Part shown: positions 9,052 to 17,080 of the stretch, one piece after another
Numbering within the stretch: the stretch's first letter is position 1
Layout: the number at the start of each line of letters is the position of its first letter
The notes under the pieces: generated by a model
Told to the model about the DNA's origin: nothing
The model's database searches: none
What the model saw: the letters and a program-made list of their open reading frames with translations, nothing else
NCBI GenBank assembly: GCA_020061355.1
Contig: JAGUYK010000033.1
Coordinates: forward strand, 21,496 to 85,495
Length of the DNA: 64,000 nt
Origin: Ignavibacteriales bacterium
GTDB taxonomy: Bacteria > Bacteroidota > Ignavibacteria > Ignavibacteriales > Melioribacteraceae
Direction: 5' to 3'
Translations under genes and position numbers: made by a program

Positions 9052-9681
9052 TTAATTATAACTTCTAAATACTCCGATTACTTTACCTACAACTGAAAAA
9101 TCTTCGTTGTTTTCGATTATAATCGGATCGTATTTTTCATTTTCGGGTATTAAATAAATTTTTTGGTTTACCAAAGAGTATCTTTTCATAGTTGCTTCAT
9201 CCTTAAGTAATGCAACAATTATATCACCGTTTGAAGCTTCTTTCTGTGGCTGAATGATAACTAAGTCTCCTTCCAGGATACCTGCATTTATCATACTATC
9301 GCCACGGACTTTTAAACCAAAACATTCAGTTCGGCTTCCCAGGAAATTTTTGTCGATTATAATATTCCCTTCAATATTTTCCTCAGCTAATATCGGTTGA
9401 CCGGCAGCAACACGGCCAACTACAGGAATTTCAATTATTGTTTCTTCTTTTTGAACCGGATCATTATTGATGATTAGAGAAAGAGTTCGGCTGAGATTAT
9501 TACTTGAATTTAAATAACCCTTTTTGACAAGTGCATCAATATGACGCTTAACTCCGAATGTACTAACTATTTTGAATTTTTGCCCGATCTCCCTGTAAGT
9601 AGGGGGAAAACCATTAAAATCCACATATTCCTGAATAAAGTTTAAAATTTCTTTCTGGCGTTCGGTTAATACGATTTTCAT
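9052..9681 (-). CDS. lexA: LexA SOS repressor
   Basis: LexA represses DNA-damage genes and cleaves itself when RecA filaments form. The N-terminal winged helix (LTERQKEILNFIQEYV... PPTYREIGQKF) spans about residues 5-65. The C-terminal S24 peptidase domain shows the cleavage bond Ala93-Gly94 (VAAGQP), nucleophile Ser129 (RGDSM) and general-base Lys166 (ATMKRY). The 209-residue length is standard. The operator-like repeat covering its own -10 box indicates autorepression. It heads a tight three-gene unit with two small unknown genes. Confidence 0.96.
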   Translation of the reverse strand: MKIVLTERQKEILNFIQEYVDFNGFPPTYREIGQKFKIVSTFGVKRHIDALVKKGYLNSSNNLSRTLSLIINNDPVQKEETIIEIPVVGRVAAGQPILAEENIEGNIIIDKNFLGSRTECFGLKVRGDSMINAGILEGDLVIIQPQKEASNGDIIVALLKDEATMKRYSLVNQKIYLIPENEKYDPIIIENNEDFSVVGKVIGVFRSYN

Positions 9682-9695
9682 GATAGTGTTCCTTT

Positions 9696-9717
9696 GTTCA
9701 CTACGAATATAGTGAAC
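9696..9717. promoter_or_regulatory. Perfect inverted repeat, probable LexA operator
   Basis: Arms GTTCACTA and TAGTGAAC (8 bp each, perfect) flank a 6-base spacer, 14 bases upstream of lexA. Further half-site-like sequences lie on either side, TAGTGTTC at 9684-9691 and TCACTA at 9724-9729. The position over the -10 box suits a repressor operator. LexA boxes differ between phyla, so the assignment rests on location and symmetry. Confidence 0.75.
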
Positions 9718-9735
9718 AGAATATCACTATGTCAA
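9706..9735 (-). promoter_or_regulatory. lexA: lexA promoter
   Basis: On the minus strand TTGACA (9735-9730) and TATATT (9711-9706) are separated by 18 bases. The -10 box lies inside the inverted repeat at 9696-9717, so a bound repressor would block RNA polymerase. Confidence 0.7.
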
Positions 9736-9802
9736 GTAATTTTTTTTATTTTTTTTGTAAAATAAAATTGAGCAGATTTGCTGAAGATAGATATTGGGAA
9801 GC

Positions 9803-9829
9803 AAAAAAAGACGCGCAGATGCGCGTCTT
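9803..9829 (-). terminator. Intrinsic terminator after ilvE
   Basis: A perfect 9-bp GC-rich stem (AAGACGCGC with GCGCGTCTT, loop of 4) is followed on the minus strand by a run of seven T, 30 bases after the ilvE stop. It separates ilvE from lexA. Confidence 0.88.
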
Positions 9830-9858
9830 CAGAAATAAAATTAAAGAAAGATAATTTG

Positions 9859-10929
9859 TTAATCTAAGTATGTCATCCAACCATGCTTATCTTCTTTTTT
9901 ACCGTACTGAATTCCGGTTAATTCTTCGTATAATTTCATCCCAAGTTCTCCGGGTTTGACTTCATCAAACATTAAAAGTTTTTCGTTGAATTTAAGTTTA
10001 CTAATTGATGAAATTACAGCTGCAGTTCCTGTTCCGAATATTTCAACAAGCTTTTTATTTTCATAAGCTTCTAAAACTTCATGAATAGAAACTAATCTCT
10101 CGTTGATATTATAGTTCCAGTCTTTTAAGAGCTGGATCACAGACATTCTGGTTATACCCGGAAGTATTGAGCCGCTCAAAGCGGGAGTAACAACCTCATC
10201 TTTAAATCTTATAAAGATATTCATTGCACCTACTTCTTCAATATACTTTTGTTCAATTCCATCGAGCCATAGAACCTGAGAGTAACCCTCTTTCTTAGCT
10301 TCCTTTTGCGCTAACATTCCGGCAGCATAGTTGCCTGCAGTTTTTGCTTCGCCCATTCCTTTTCTAACCGCTCTAACATATTTGTCGGTAACAAGAATGG
10401 GAACGGGTTTGAATCCTTCCGGATAATATGGTCCAACCGGACTAAGCATGATGATTAGTTTGTACGTTTCCGATGCCCGGACACCAAGAAGAGGTTCGGT
10501 TGCAAACATAATAGGACGGATATAGAGTGAATGCCCCGGTCTTGTAGGAATCCAATCTCTCTCTAATTTAATCAATTCTAGAAGTGAGTTGAGTACAAAA
10601 TTTGAATCGACTTCGGGCATACACATTCTCTTAGCTGAACGGTTAAGTCGTTCAATATTCTTTTCCGGTCTGAATAATGCAATTCTTCCATCAATCTGCT
10701 TGTATGCTTTTAATCCTTCGAAAATCGATTGACCGTAATGAAGTGAAATAGCAGCAGGGTGGAGTTCAACTTTACTGAAATTTTTTATTGTGGCATTATG
10801 CCAACCGCCGAATTCAGGATCGTAATCCATTTCAAATACATGATCAGTATAAATCTTTCCAAATACCAGGTTCTCGGGTAATACAACCTTTGATTCTCTC
10901 TCGAGGATATCAATGTTTAATTCGTTCAT
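9859..10929 (-). CDS. ilvE: Branched-chain amino acid aminotransferase
   Basis: This PLP enzyme of fold type IV carries out the last step of Ile, Leu and Val synthesis. From the chosen start (MNELNIDI) the protein has 356 residues, the normal length of the class II branched-chain family. Visible motifs are LHYGQSIFEGLKAYK, the PLP lysine at about 196 (EAKTAGNYAAGM), the IEEVGAMNIF segment and SGSILPGITR. The frame stays open for 29 more codons upstream, but that part would run through a terminator hairpin and is not protein-like, so I reject it. Expression is probably controlled by the leader peptide and terminator at 10984-11073. Confidence 0.95.
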   Translation of the reverse strand: MNELNIDILERESKVVLPENLVFGKIYTDHVFEMDYDPEFGGWHNATIKNFSKVELHPAAISLHYGQSIFEGLKAYKQIDGRIALFRPEKNIERLNRSAKRMCMPEVDSNFVLNSLLELIKLERDWIPTRPGHSLYIRPIMFATEPLLGVRASETYKLIIMLSPVGPYYPEGFKPVPILVTDKYVRAVRKGMGEAKTAGNYAAGMLAQKEAKKEGYSQVLWLDGIEQKYIEEVGAMNIFIRFKDEVVTPALSGSILPGITRMSVIQLLKDWNYNINERLVSIHEVLEAYENKKLVEIFGTGTAAVISSISKLKFNEKLLMFDEVKPGELGMKLYEELTGIQYGKKEDKHGWMTYLD

Positions 10930-10983
10930 AATAGTCACCATACTTTTATTTGTAGATAATAATAATGGATGATACGCATAAAT

Positions 10984-11008
10984 AAAAAACCCGGTATAGA
11001 TTACCGGG
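10984..11008 (-). terminator. Intrinsic terminator inside the ilvE leader (attenuator)
   Basis: A perfect 7-bp stem (CCCGGTA with TACCGGG, 5-base loop) is followed on the minus strand by six T. It lies 14 bases after the stop of an Ile/Leu-rich leader ORF and about 55 bases before the ilvE start, the arrangement of an amino-acid attenuator. Confidence 0.7.
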
Positions 11009-11022
11009 CATATCAAATCGGT

Positions 11023-11073
11023 TTAATATAAAATGATAGTAATGAGTAGCGATATTTTTAATCTAATTTTCAT
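11023..11073 (-). CDS. Candidate ilvE leader peptide, 16 residues, Ile/Leu-rich
   Basis: The ORF reads MKIRLKISLLITIILY and stops 14 bases before the attenuator hairpin. Five Ile and four Leu make 9 of 16 residues, including CTA and CTC codons. In classical attenuation, scarcity of the charged tRNA stalls the ribosome in such a run and prevents terminator formation. There is no clear Shine-Dalgarno, only an A-rich run before the ATG. AT-rich DNA yields Ile/Leu-rich ORFs by chance, so support rests on the combination of promoter, leader, hairpin and downstream ilvE. Confidence 0.5.
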   Translation of the reverse strand: MKIRLKISLLITIILY

Positions 11074-11116
11074 TTTTTTAATTCAATAAACCAAAATTGG
11101 TTTCTCATGCTTGAAA

Positions 11117-11144
11117 TATATATGAATTTGGTATTAATTGGCAA
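11117..11144 (-). promoter_or_regulatory. Candidate promoter of the ilvE leader
   Basis: On the minus strand TTGCCA (11144-11139) and TATATA (11122-11117) are separated by 16 bases. This would start RNA about 35-40 bases before the leader ORF. Confidence 0.45.
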
Positions 11145-11189
11145 TAAGAAAAGTTTTACTTAATTTGAAATAAAAATCTTTGTAAGAAA

Positions 11190-12026
11190 ATGATATTTAC
11201 TAAGATAGGTCTTGCAATTACTTTTTCGCCAAACGGATTACCGTTGCTTAAAACGGCAGCACGAATTCAAAACCTCTTTTCATCGAAATTGTGCTTAATA
11301 CATGTAGGTGAAAAGACTGATTATTCGGAAATTCAAATGAAAAAATTGATTGAAAAAGCCGGAATTCCCGAAGAATCTTATCAACTTGTTTGGCAGAATG
11401 GCGAACCTTCAAAAGCAATTATTAATGCAGCATCGGAAAATGGAGTTGATTTATTAATCGCAGGAGCCCTCGAAAAGGAAACAGTGATTAAGTATTACAT
11501 GGGCTCTGTTGCAAGGACACTGATGAGGGAGGCTTTATGTTCGGTACTTATTATAACAAATCCTTCAAGTGAATTAGGATCATTCAAGAAATTTTGCGTA
11601 TCGGTAGAGTTTTCATCATTAGGGGAGACTGCTGTAAAAAAATCGTATGAATTTGCGAAACTTGAAAAGGCAGAAGAATTTGTTTTGATAAAGGAATTTG
11701 AAGTTCCGGGGCTGGCAATAACAGTTTATGACAGCGGTTCAACTCAAGACACGCAAAAAAGTAAACTTCAATGGCAGCATGAAGAGGAAGAGAAACTTGG
11801 TATTTTTGCAAAGGAATTGAATTTAAAGGGTCTTAAATATTACAATGTTGCCCTCTTTGGTAAACAGGGTTGGGAAGCAAGGAATTTTGTTAAGAATAAC
11901 GGGAGTGATCTATTTGTTGTTCCATCGCCCCCTAAAAAATTAAAATTCTTCGATAAAATTTTTCAGCATGACCTTGAATTTATTTTAAGCCAATTGCCCT
12001 GTTCACTATTAATAATTCGAAATTAG
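11190..12026 (+). CDS. Tandem universal stress protein (UspA domains)
   Basis: The 278 residues contain two UspA-like halves, about 1-130 and 135-278. The first half is well conserved, with DLLIAGALEKE and GSVARTLMREALCSVLII. The second is degenerate but ends with the same kind of terminal strand (LPCSLLIIRN). Usp proteins bind ATP or act as small-molecule-responsive adaptors. The stop lies 4 bases before the antiporter gene, an arrangement seen in other bacteria where Usp partners regulate CPA2 transporters. Regulation of the neighbouring antiporter is inference. Confidence 0.85.
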   Translation: MIFTKIGLAITFSPNGLPLLKTAARIQNLFSSKLCLIHVGEKTDYSEIQMKKLIEKAGIPEESYQLVWQNGEPSKAIINAASENGVDLLIAGALEKETVIKYYMGSVARTLMREALCSVLIITNPSSELGSFKKFCVSVEFSSLGETAVKKSYEFAKLEKAEEFVLIKEFEVPGLAITVYDSGSTQDTQKSKLQWQHEEEEKLGIFAKELNLKGLKYYNVALFGKQGWEARNFVKNNGSDLFVVPSPPKKLKFFDKIFQHDLEFILSQLPCSLLIIRN

Positions 12027-12030
12027 AAAA

Positions 12031-13713
12031 ATGATATTATCAGTTAATGAAATAACAATCTTTCTGATCAGTATAAGCGTACTACTATTTTTTGCACGAA
12101 GTTTTGGTGAACTTTCAAGGTACTTGAAACAACCTATTATAATCGGAGAAATTACTGCCGGTATAATTTTGGGCCCAACTATTCTAGGAGCATTCTTTCC
12201 GGAAACTCTCAATAAACTTTTTCATGAATCGGATGGTGTAAATTATGCCTTACAAGGACTAACTTTGTTGGGTGTAATAATGCTTCTTTTAGTTTCTGGA
12301 TTAGAAATTGATTTAAGTCTTATCGTAAGACAGAGCAAAACAGCTTTTTTAATAAGCATTGCTGGAATAATATTTCCATTTTTTGTGGGATTCACATCAG
12401 CATATTTCTTTCCAAAATGGTTTGGAATACATGATATGGAAATGCATTTTATCTTTGCATTATTTGTTGGCACCGCTTTATCGATTACTGCATTACCGGT
12501 TGTAGCAAAAACATTAATGGACCTAAATATTTTTAAAACTGAGATAGGATTTTTAGTAATTGCTTCTGCTATGTTTGATGATTTATTGGGATGGATAATA
12601 TTTTCTATAATACTTGGTATGATTGGTCAACATAGTTCTAATAATATTGGGCTAGGGTATTTACTTATTTCAATTTTTACATTTATTGTTTTTGTCCTAA
12701 TATTTGGAAGAAAATTAATCAACTTTATCATTCCTTATCTGCATAAGTTTACTTCTTATCCTGGAGGGATATTAAGCTTCATTTTCATACTTGGATTCTT
12801 AGGTGCTGCTTTTACAGAGTATCTTGGAATTCATGCAATATTCGGTGCTTTCATAGTGGGTATTGCTATAGGAGATTCAGTACATCTTAGAGAAGAAACA
12901 CGTGAAATAATTTACCAGTTTGTAACAAATATATTTGCACCGCTTTTTTTTGTCACAATTGGTTTGAAGGTAAACTTTATTGAACATTTTGATTTTGGAT
13001 TAGTTACAATTTTTCTATTACTTGCTTTTTTGGGAAAAGTTGTTGGATGCAGTTTGGGTGCATACTGGGGTGGTGTTGGAAAATATGAATCACTTGCAAT
13101 AGGATTTGGTATGAACTCCCGCGGTGCTATGGAGATTGTGCTCGGCACTTTAGCTTTACAAGCCGGACTAATTCAAGAAAAGGTTTTTGTAGCTCTTGTT
13201 ATTATGGCTCTTGTAACTTCAATTTCCAGTGCCCCTATAATGAGCTATTTTATTAAAAAAGGGAAGGAGAATTTTGGAATTCTATCATTTCTAAAGCCGA
13301 ATAATATAAACTTCTCAAATGCTGTTTCAAAAAATGAAATTATTACCGAATTGTGTGAGACCATATCTAAAAATTATAATTTAAATAACGAAGAGATCCT
13401 TAGTAAGGTTTTAGAAAGGGAGAAATCTATTTCGACAGGATTGGAAAAACACCTAGCTATTCCTCATGCAAGGATTAACATAACGGATCCGATTGTTGCT
13501 ATTGCAATTCATAAAAACGGAATTGATTGGGATTCATTTGATAAACTTCCGGCTAAACTTATTATTCTACTATTAACTCCTATTGACAAACCCGAAATGC
13601 AGCTAATGTTTTTGTCCGATATTGCGAAAAAATTTAACGATATTAATTTCATAGGGGAGATTATTTCTTCAAAAGATTCAAAAGAAATAATTTCTAAAGT
13701 GAAACAACTTTAG
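12031..13713 (+). CDS. CPA2-family Na+/K+:H+ antiporter with C-terminal PTS EIIA-like domain
   Basis: Residues 1 to about 400 form the Kef/NhaP-type exchanger with about 12 membrane segments. Motifs include QPIIIGEITAGIILGPTILG, the acidic pair in SAMFDDLLGW, LGIHAIFGAFIVG and FGMNSRGAMEIV. Residues about 430-560 are a PTS EIIA(Fru)-like domain with the phospho-acceptor motif at about His479 (HLAIPHARI). No PTS genes lie nearby, so the EIIA domain probably senses phosphorylation state or acts as a regulatory module rather than transporting sugar. The upstream Usp gene may belong to the same control unit. Confidence 0.9.
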   Translation: MILSVNEITIFLISISVLLFFARSFGELSRYLKQPIIIGEITAGIILGPTILGAFFPETLNKLFHESDGVNYALQGLTLLGVIMLLLVSGLEIDLSLIVRQSKTAFLISIAGIIFPFFVGFTSAYFFPKWFGIHDMEMHFIFALFVGTALSITALPVVAKTLMDLNIFKTEIGFLVIASAMFDDLLGWIIFSIILGMIGQHSSNNIGLGYLLISIFTFIVFVLIFGRKLINFIIPYLHKFTSYPGGILSFIFILGFLGAAFTEYLGIHAIFGAFIVGIAIGDSVHLREETREIIYQFVTNIFAPLFFVTIGLKVNFIEHFDFGLVTIFLLLAFLGKVVGCSLGAYWGGVGKYESLAIGFGMNSRGAMEIVLGTLALQAGLIQEKVFVALVIMALVTSISSAPIMSYFIKKGKENFGILSFLKPNNINFSNAVSKNEIITELCETISKNYNLNNEEILSKVLEREKSISTGLEKHLAIPHARINITDPIVAIAIHKNGIDWDSFDKLPAKLIILLLTPIDKPEMQLMFLSDIAKKFNDINFIGEIISSKDSKEIISKVKQL

Positions 13714-13747
13714 TAGTTTTATACCTGATTTTAAATTAAAAATATAA

Positions 13748-14515
13748 ATGAAACTTCTTCAAATACTCGGTAGAAAGACACTGGATTTTTTTCAAGAGTG
13801 TGGTCAGATCTCTAGGCTATTATGGGAGATAATAAAACATGCACCATCCTTAATAAAAAACAGAAGAAACTTTGTTTATCAAATGGAACATATCGGTGTA
13901 AACTCCGTCCCGCTTGTATTCATAATAGCTATTTTTACCGGGGCAGTAGCTGCGTGGCAGGCAGCATATCAATTAAAAGGAATTGCACCACTCTCGTTTT
14001 TAGGAACTTCCACTAGCAGAGCGATAATTACTGAATTAGGACCGGTCTTAACCGCAATTGTTATTGCCGGAAGAGTAGGTGCGTCAATTGCTGCTGAACT
14101 TGGGTCTATGAAAGTTACCGAACAGATTGATGCTCTTGATACAATGGGAATTAGTCCGTCCAGGTTTTTAGCAACACCAAGATTCTTTGCAGCAATAATA
14201 ATGATGCCGATTCTGGTAGTACTTGCAAATTCAATAGCTGTTATGGGAGCCTTTTTTATCTCTAATTTGTTTCTTGGCGTTTCATTCAATGTTTTTTTTG
14301 AATCAGTTAGAAGATATTTTGAATTCAACGATTTGATCTTCGGATTGATTAAAGGAATGATGTTTGGCGGAATTACTGCATTACTTGGATGTCATATTGG
14401 TTTTAAAACCGAAGGGGGAGCCGAAGGTGTTGGGCTTTCTACCATCCGATCTTTCGTATTAAGTTCCGCTATGATACTAATTATAGATTATTTAATGTGG
14501 ACTTTAATTTTCTAA
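13748..14515 (+). CDS. mlaE: MlaE-family ABC transporter permease
   Basis: This is an inner-membrane permease of the Mla/Mce phospholipid transport family, 255 residues with about five hydrophobic segments. It carries the family blocks ITELGPVLTAIVIAGRVGASIAAELG and EQIDALDTMGISPSRFLATPR, and GCHIGFKTEGGAEGVG near the end. In E. coli MlaE works with the MlaF ATPase and the MlaD substrate-binding protein to keep outer-membrane lipid asymmetry. Neither partner is adjacent here. The next gene is a sugar-phosphate transferase, so partners must be encoded elsewhere. Confidence 0.92.
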   Translation: MKLLQILGRKTLDFFQECGQISRLLWEIIKHAPSLIKNRRNFVYQMEHIGVNSVPLVFIIAIFTGAVAAWQAAYQLKGIAPLSFLGTSTSRAIITELGPVLTAIVIAGRVGASIAAELGSMKVTEQIDALDTMGISPSRFLATPRFFAAIIMMPILVVLANSIAVMGAFFISNLFLGVSFNVFFESVRRYFEFNDLIFGLIKGMMFGGITALLGCHIGFKTEGGAEGVGLSTIRSFVLSSAMILIIDYLMWTLIF

Positions 14516-14585
14516 GCTAATCTTTTTTACTTTATTCTTATCGAAAATTATAATAGATTTAGTTCAAATCTTATGATTTGAATTT

Positions 14586-15281
14586 ATGTCAGCTTATTAT
14601 AAGAAAAGGCTTTTCGATCTTCTTATTACAATCCCACTGATAATAGTAACCATACCAATTCAGATTATTATCTATATTATTATTCTAATCGGATTTAAGG
14701 AAAATCCCATCTTCATTCAGGAAAGGGGAATGACGATAAGCAACTTTCGATTCAGGATCATAAAGTTCCGGACAATAAAAAGTTCGCAACTGAAGAAAGT
14801 AAACTCTAACCTCCCTAAGATTAACTTTCTATGCTCAAGCGTAAATTTCCAATTTAACAAAATTACCGGATGGCTGAGAAGAAAAGGAATGGATGAAATT
14901 CCACAATTGTACAATATATTATTTGGACAAATGAGTCTCGTAGGTCCGCGTCCTTTAATGAAGCAGGAATTATTGATAATGAAAAATGAATATCCTGATT
15001 ATAATGAAATAAGAAATTCATTTCGAAGCAGACCGGGATTAACGGGAGTCTGGCAAATCTTTGGTAATAGAATTCTCGGAATCAAAAATCTAATTGAGCT
15101 GGATAGTTTCTATGAAATGAATGGATCTCTTAAAATGGATTTTAAGATTTTGCTAATTACTTTTTTGATTACTACAATTGTAAAAAAATCCCACATCAAT
15201 TTTTTCCGGTTAATATTTTTTAATAAAATTATTCCAAATAGTGTATTCCAAATTGCGAATCAATCTTTTAGTAAAATCTAA
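14586..15281 (+). CDS. Undecaprenyl-phosphate sugar-phosphate transferase, short form
   Basis: This PglC/WcaJ-type monotopic phosphoglycosyl transferase loads the first sugar-phosphate onto undecaprenyl phosphate. One N-terminal membrane segment (about 12-35) precedes KFRTI, then DEIPQLYN, SLVGPRP and RPGLTGVWQ. These are all hallmarks of the family in order. The usual RPGLTGWAQ tryptophan is shifted to GVWQ, a common variant. The last 40 residues form a second hydrophobic stretch and a basic tail. It is isolated from the exopolysaccharide locus at 41-63 kb, which has its own initiating transferase at 59055, so it may start a different glycan. Confidence 0.9.
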   Translation: MSAYYKKRLFDLLITIPLIIVTIPIQIIIYIIILIGFKENPIFIQERGMTISNFRFRIIKFRTIKSSQLKKVNSNLPKINFLCSSVNFQFNKITGWLRRKGMDEIPQLYNILFGQMSLVGPRPLMKQELLIMKNEYPDYNEIRNSFRSRPGLTGVWQIFGNRILGIKNLIELDSFYEMNGSLKMDFKILLITFLITTIVKKSHINFFRLIFFNKIIPNSVFQIANQSFSKI

Positions 15282-15433
15282 ATTAACAACCGGTTACATC
15301 TACTTTTATTCTGATAACAGTTAGGTATTAATCAATAATCCCTTTCAAATTTTCCTTTCTAAATTGAAGTTCGCGGACAAATGAACTAACTTTTGTTTGT
15401 AATTATTCAATTATATATTGAGTTGGGGTTGAA

Positions 15434-16657
15434 ATGACAGAATTTGTAATTAAACCTGCTGTTAGAACTAAAAATGTAACTTATGCAGTTAGAGATATTG
15501 TTGTACTGGCTAATGAAATTGCTAAGACAGGGAAGGAGATGCTCTACTTGAACATTGGTGATCCTAACTTATTTGATTGGGAACCGCCAAAGCATCTTAT
15601 TGAAGCTACATATAAGGCAATGTTGAAAAACTTAAATGGTTATGCCCCTTCGTCGGGAATTAAAGAGGCTGTGAAGGCAATTGAAACGGAAGCAGATAAA
15701 AAAGGAATTAAAAATGTTCAGGATATTTTTGTAACGACCGGTGCCAGCGAAGCAATTGATATTTGTCTGACTGCTTTAGTGAATGATGGTGAAAACGTTT
15801 TAACACCAACACCCGGTTATCCGCTTTATACGGCTATTCAAAGCAAACTTCAGATGTACGAAAATCCGTATTACTTAGATGAAAGCAACGGCTGGCAGCC
15901 GGATATCGAGGATATAAAAAGTAAAATTAATAGTAAAACCCGGGCTATCATTATTATTAATCCGAATAATCCAACCGGATCGAATGCTTCTCCGGATACA
16001 TTGAAGAAGTTAATTGATCTTGCGATTGAACATAACCTTGTGATTTTTGCCGATGAGATTTATGATAAACTTTTAATGGATGGAAAGAAACATACTTCGA
16101 TTGCATCGCTAAACTCAGAAGTTCCCGTTATAACATTCGGCGGACTTTCTAAAAATTATATGGTACCCGGTTTTAGAATAGGGTGGGGAATAGTAAGCGG
16201 CAACAGAGCAGTGTTGAAAGATTATATCGAAGCGATTAATAAGTTGCTGCGTGCACGCTTATCCGCAAATCATCCCGAACAATATGGAATAGCACCTTCT
16301 CTTCTTGGTGATCAATCCCATCTTGAAGTAGCGATGAAAAAGTTAACGAACCGGCGTAACATGACGGTCGAAATGATGAATGCAATACCTGGCATTTCAT
16401 GCGTTGAGCCTGAAGGTGCGTTTTACGCGTTCCCCCGAATTCATAATATTTTAGATGACGCTCACTGGACACAGGAATTGATTAAAGAAACAGGTGTTGT
16501 TGTTGTTCATGGAAGCGGTTTCGGTCAGGTCCCCGGCACAAACCATTTTAGAATAGTATTCCTCCCATCTGAGAATATTTTAGAAAAAGCCTACAAAGCG
16601 ATAGCAAAGTTTCATGAAAAGTATGTTGAGAAATTTGAAAAGTCAGCGATGAAATAA
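15434..16657 (+). CDS. PLP-dependent class I/II aminotransferase
   Basis: This 407-residue cytosolic fold type I aminotransferase shows YAPSSGIKEAVKAIE, NPNNPTG, the FADEIYDKLL block, and the PLP lysine in GGLSKNYMVPGFRIGW. The overall pattern resembles AlaA/AspC-type enzymes acting on alanine or aspartate; substrate cannot be fixed by eye. It stands alone between a 150-base gap and a convergent cupin gene, with a shared bidirectional terminator. Confidence 0.92.
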   Translation: MTEFVIKPAVRTKNVTYAVRDIVVLANEIAKTGKEMLYLNIGDPNLFDWEPPKHLIEATYKAMLKNLNGYAPSSGIKEAVKAIETEADKKGIKNVQDIFVTTGASEAIDICLTALVNDGENVLTPTPGYPLYTAIQSKLQMYENPYYLDESNGWQPDIEDIKSKINSKTRAIIIINPNNPTGSNASPDTLKKLIDLAIEHNLVIFADEIYDKLLMDGKKHTSIASLNSEVPVITFGGLSKNYMVPGFRIGWGIVSGNRAVLKDYIEAINKLLRARLSANHPEQYGIAPSLLGDQSHLEVAMKKLTNRRNMTVEMMNAIPGISCVEPEGAFYAFPRIHNILDDAHWTQELIKETGVVVVHGSGFGQVPGTNHFRIVFLPSENILEKAYKAIAKFHEKYVEKFEKSAMK

Positions 16658-16668
16658 TGAATCATTTT

Positions 16669-16688
16669 GCGGGAATTATAATTCCCGC
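16669..16688. terminator. Bidirectional terminator between aminotransferase and cupin
   Basis: A perfect 20-base palindrome with half-site GCGGGAATTA lies between the convergent genes. It is preceded by TTTT and followed by TTTAC. The cupin stop codon (16676-16678) is inside it. Confidence 0.65.
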
Positions 16689-17038
16689 TTTACTCTTTCC
16701 ATAGTAAAAGCCGGAATACAAACGGAAACATATTCGCACTTTTCATCGAAAGGATTTGAATAACGAACCCGTGCACTTTTTTTAACACAAATAGATTCAC
16801 CTTTTGATAGGATTATTTCATTTCCATCGACCTCAAATTTTTTTCTGCCTGAAATGATATATGTTATTTCATCAAATTCCGGTGTTTGATATGGTTCCGA
16901 CCAATGTGGCGGTGCAATCATATGAGCAAAACTGTAATCCCCAACATCAATACTTACTTTACCAAAATGCTCTTCGATTAATTTATTATCCGTTGTCGGT
17001 AACACAAATGGTTTTGTTTGAATGAAATATTTTTGCAT
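16676..17038 (-). CDS. Cupin-domain protein (EutQ-like)
   Basis: This is a single small beta barrel of 120 residues. The first cupin motif is represented by PEFDEITYIISGRKKFEVDG and the second by ILSKGESICVKKSARVRY. The histidine ligands of classical metal-binding cupins are mostly absent (no H-x-H, and Arg where the second-motif His is expected), so metal catalysis is doubtful. The sequence resembles EutQ-type acetate-kinase or sugar-binding cupins. No metabolic partner gene is adjacent. Function is unknown. Confidence 0.8.
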   Translation of the reverse strand: MQKYFIQTKPFVLPTTDNKLIEEHFGKVSIDVGDYSFAHMIAPPHWSEPYQTPEFDEITYIISGRKKFEVDGNEIILSKGESICVKKSARVRYSNPFDEKCEYVSVCIPAFTMERVKREL

Positions 17039-17050
17039 AACATTCTCCTA

Positions 17051-17080
17051 TGTAGAGATGAAGCATGTTTCGTTTCTACA
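17051..17080. repeat. REP-like imperfect palindrome at the 3' end of the RAYT gene
   Basis: TGTAGAGATGAA and TTCGTTTCTACA form a 12-bp stem with two G-T pairs around a 6-base centre. It shares the TGTAGAGA/TCTACA ends and GCATG centre with the perfect palindrome at 17328-17355, so it is probably a diverged copy. It contains the transposase stop codon. Confidence 0.65.

Noticed and set aside
10930-11016. 29-codon N-terminal extension of ilvE
   Set aside because: It would be encoded by a terminator hairpin and leader region, and the family starts at the internal ATG at 10929.
12001-12022. GTTCACTA half-site, possible second LexA box
   Set aside because: It is a single arm inside the end of the Usp gene without the second arm or a promoter.
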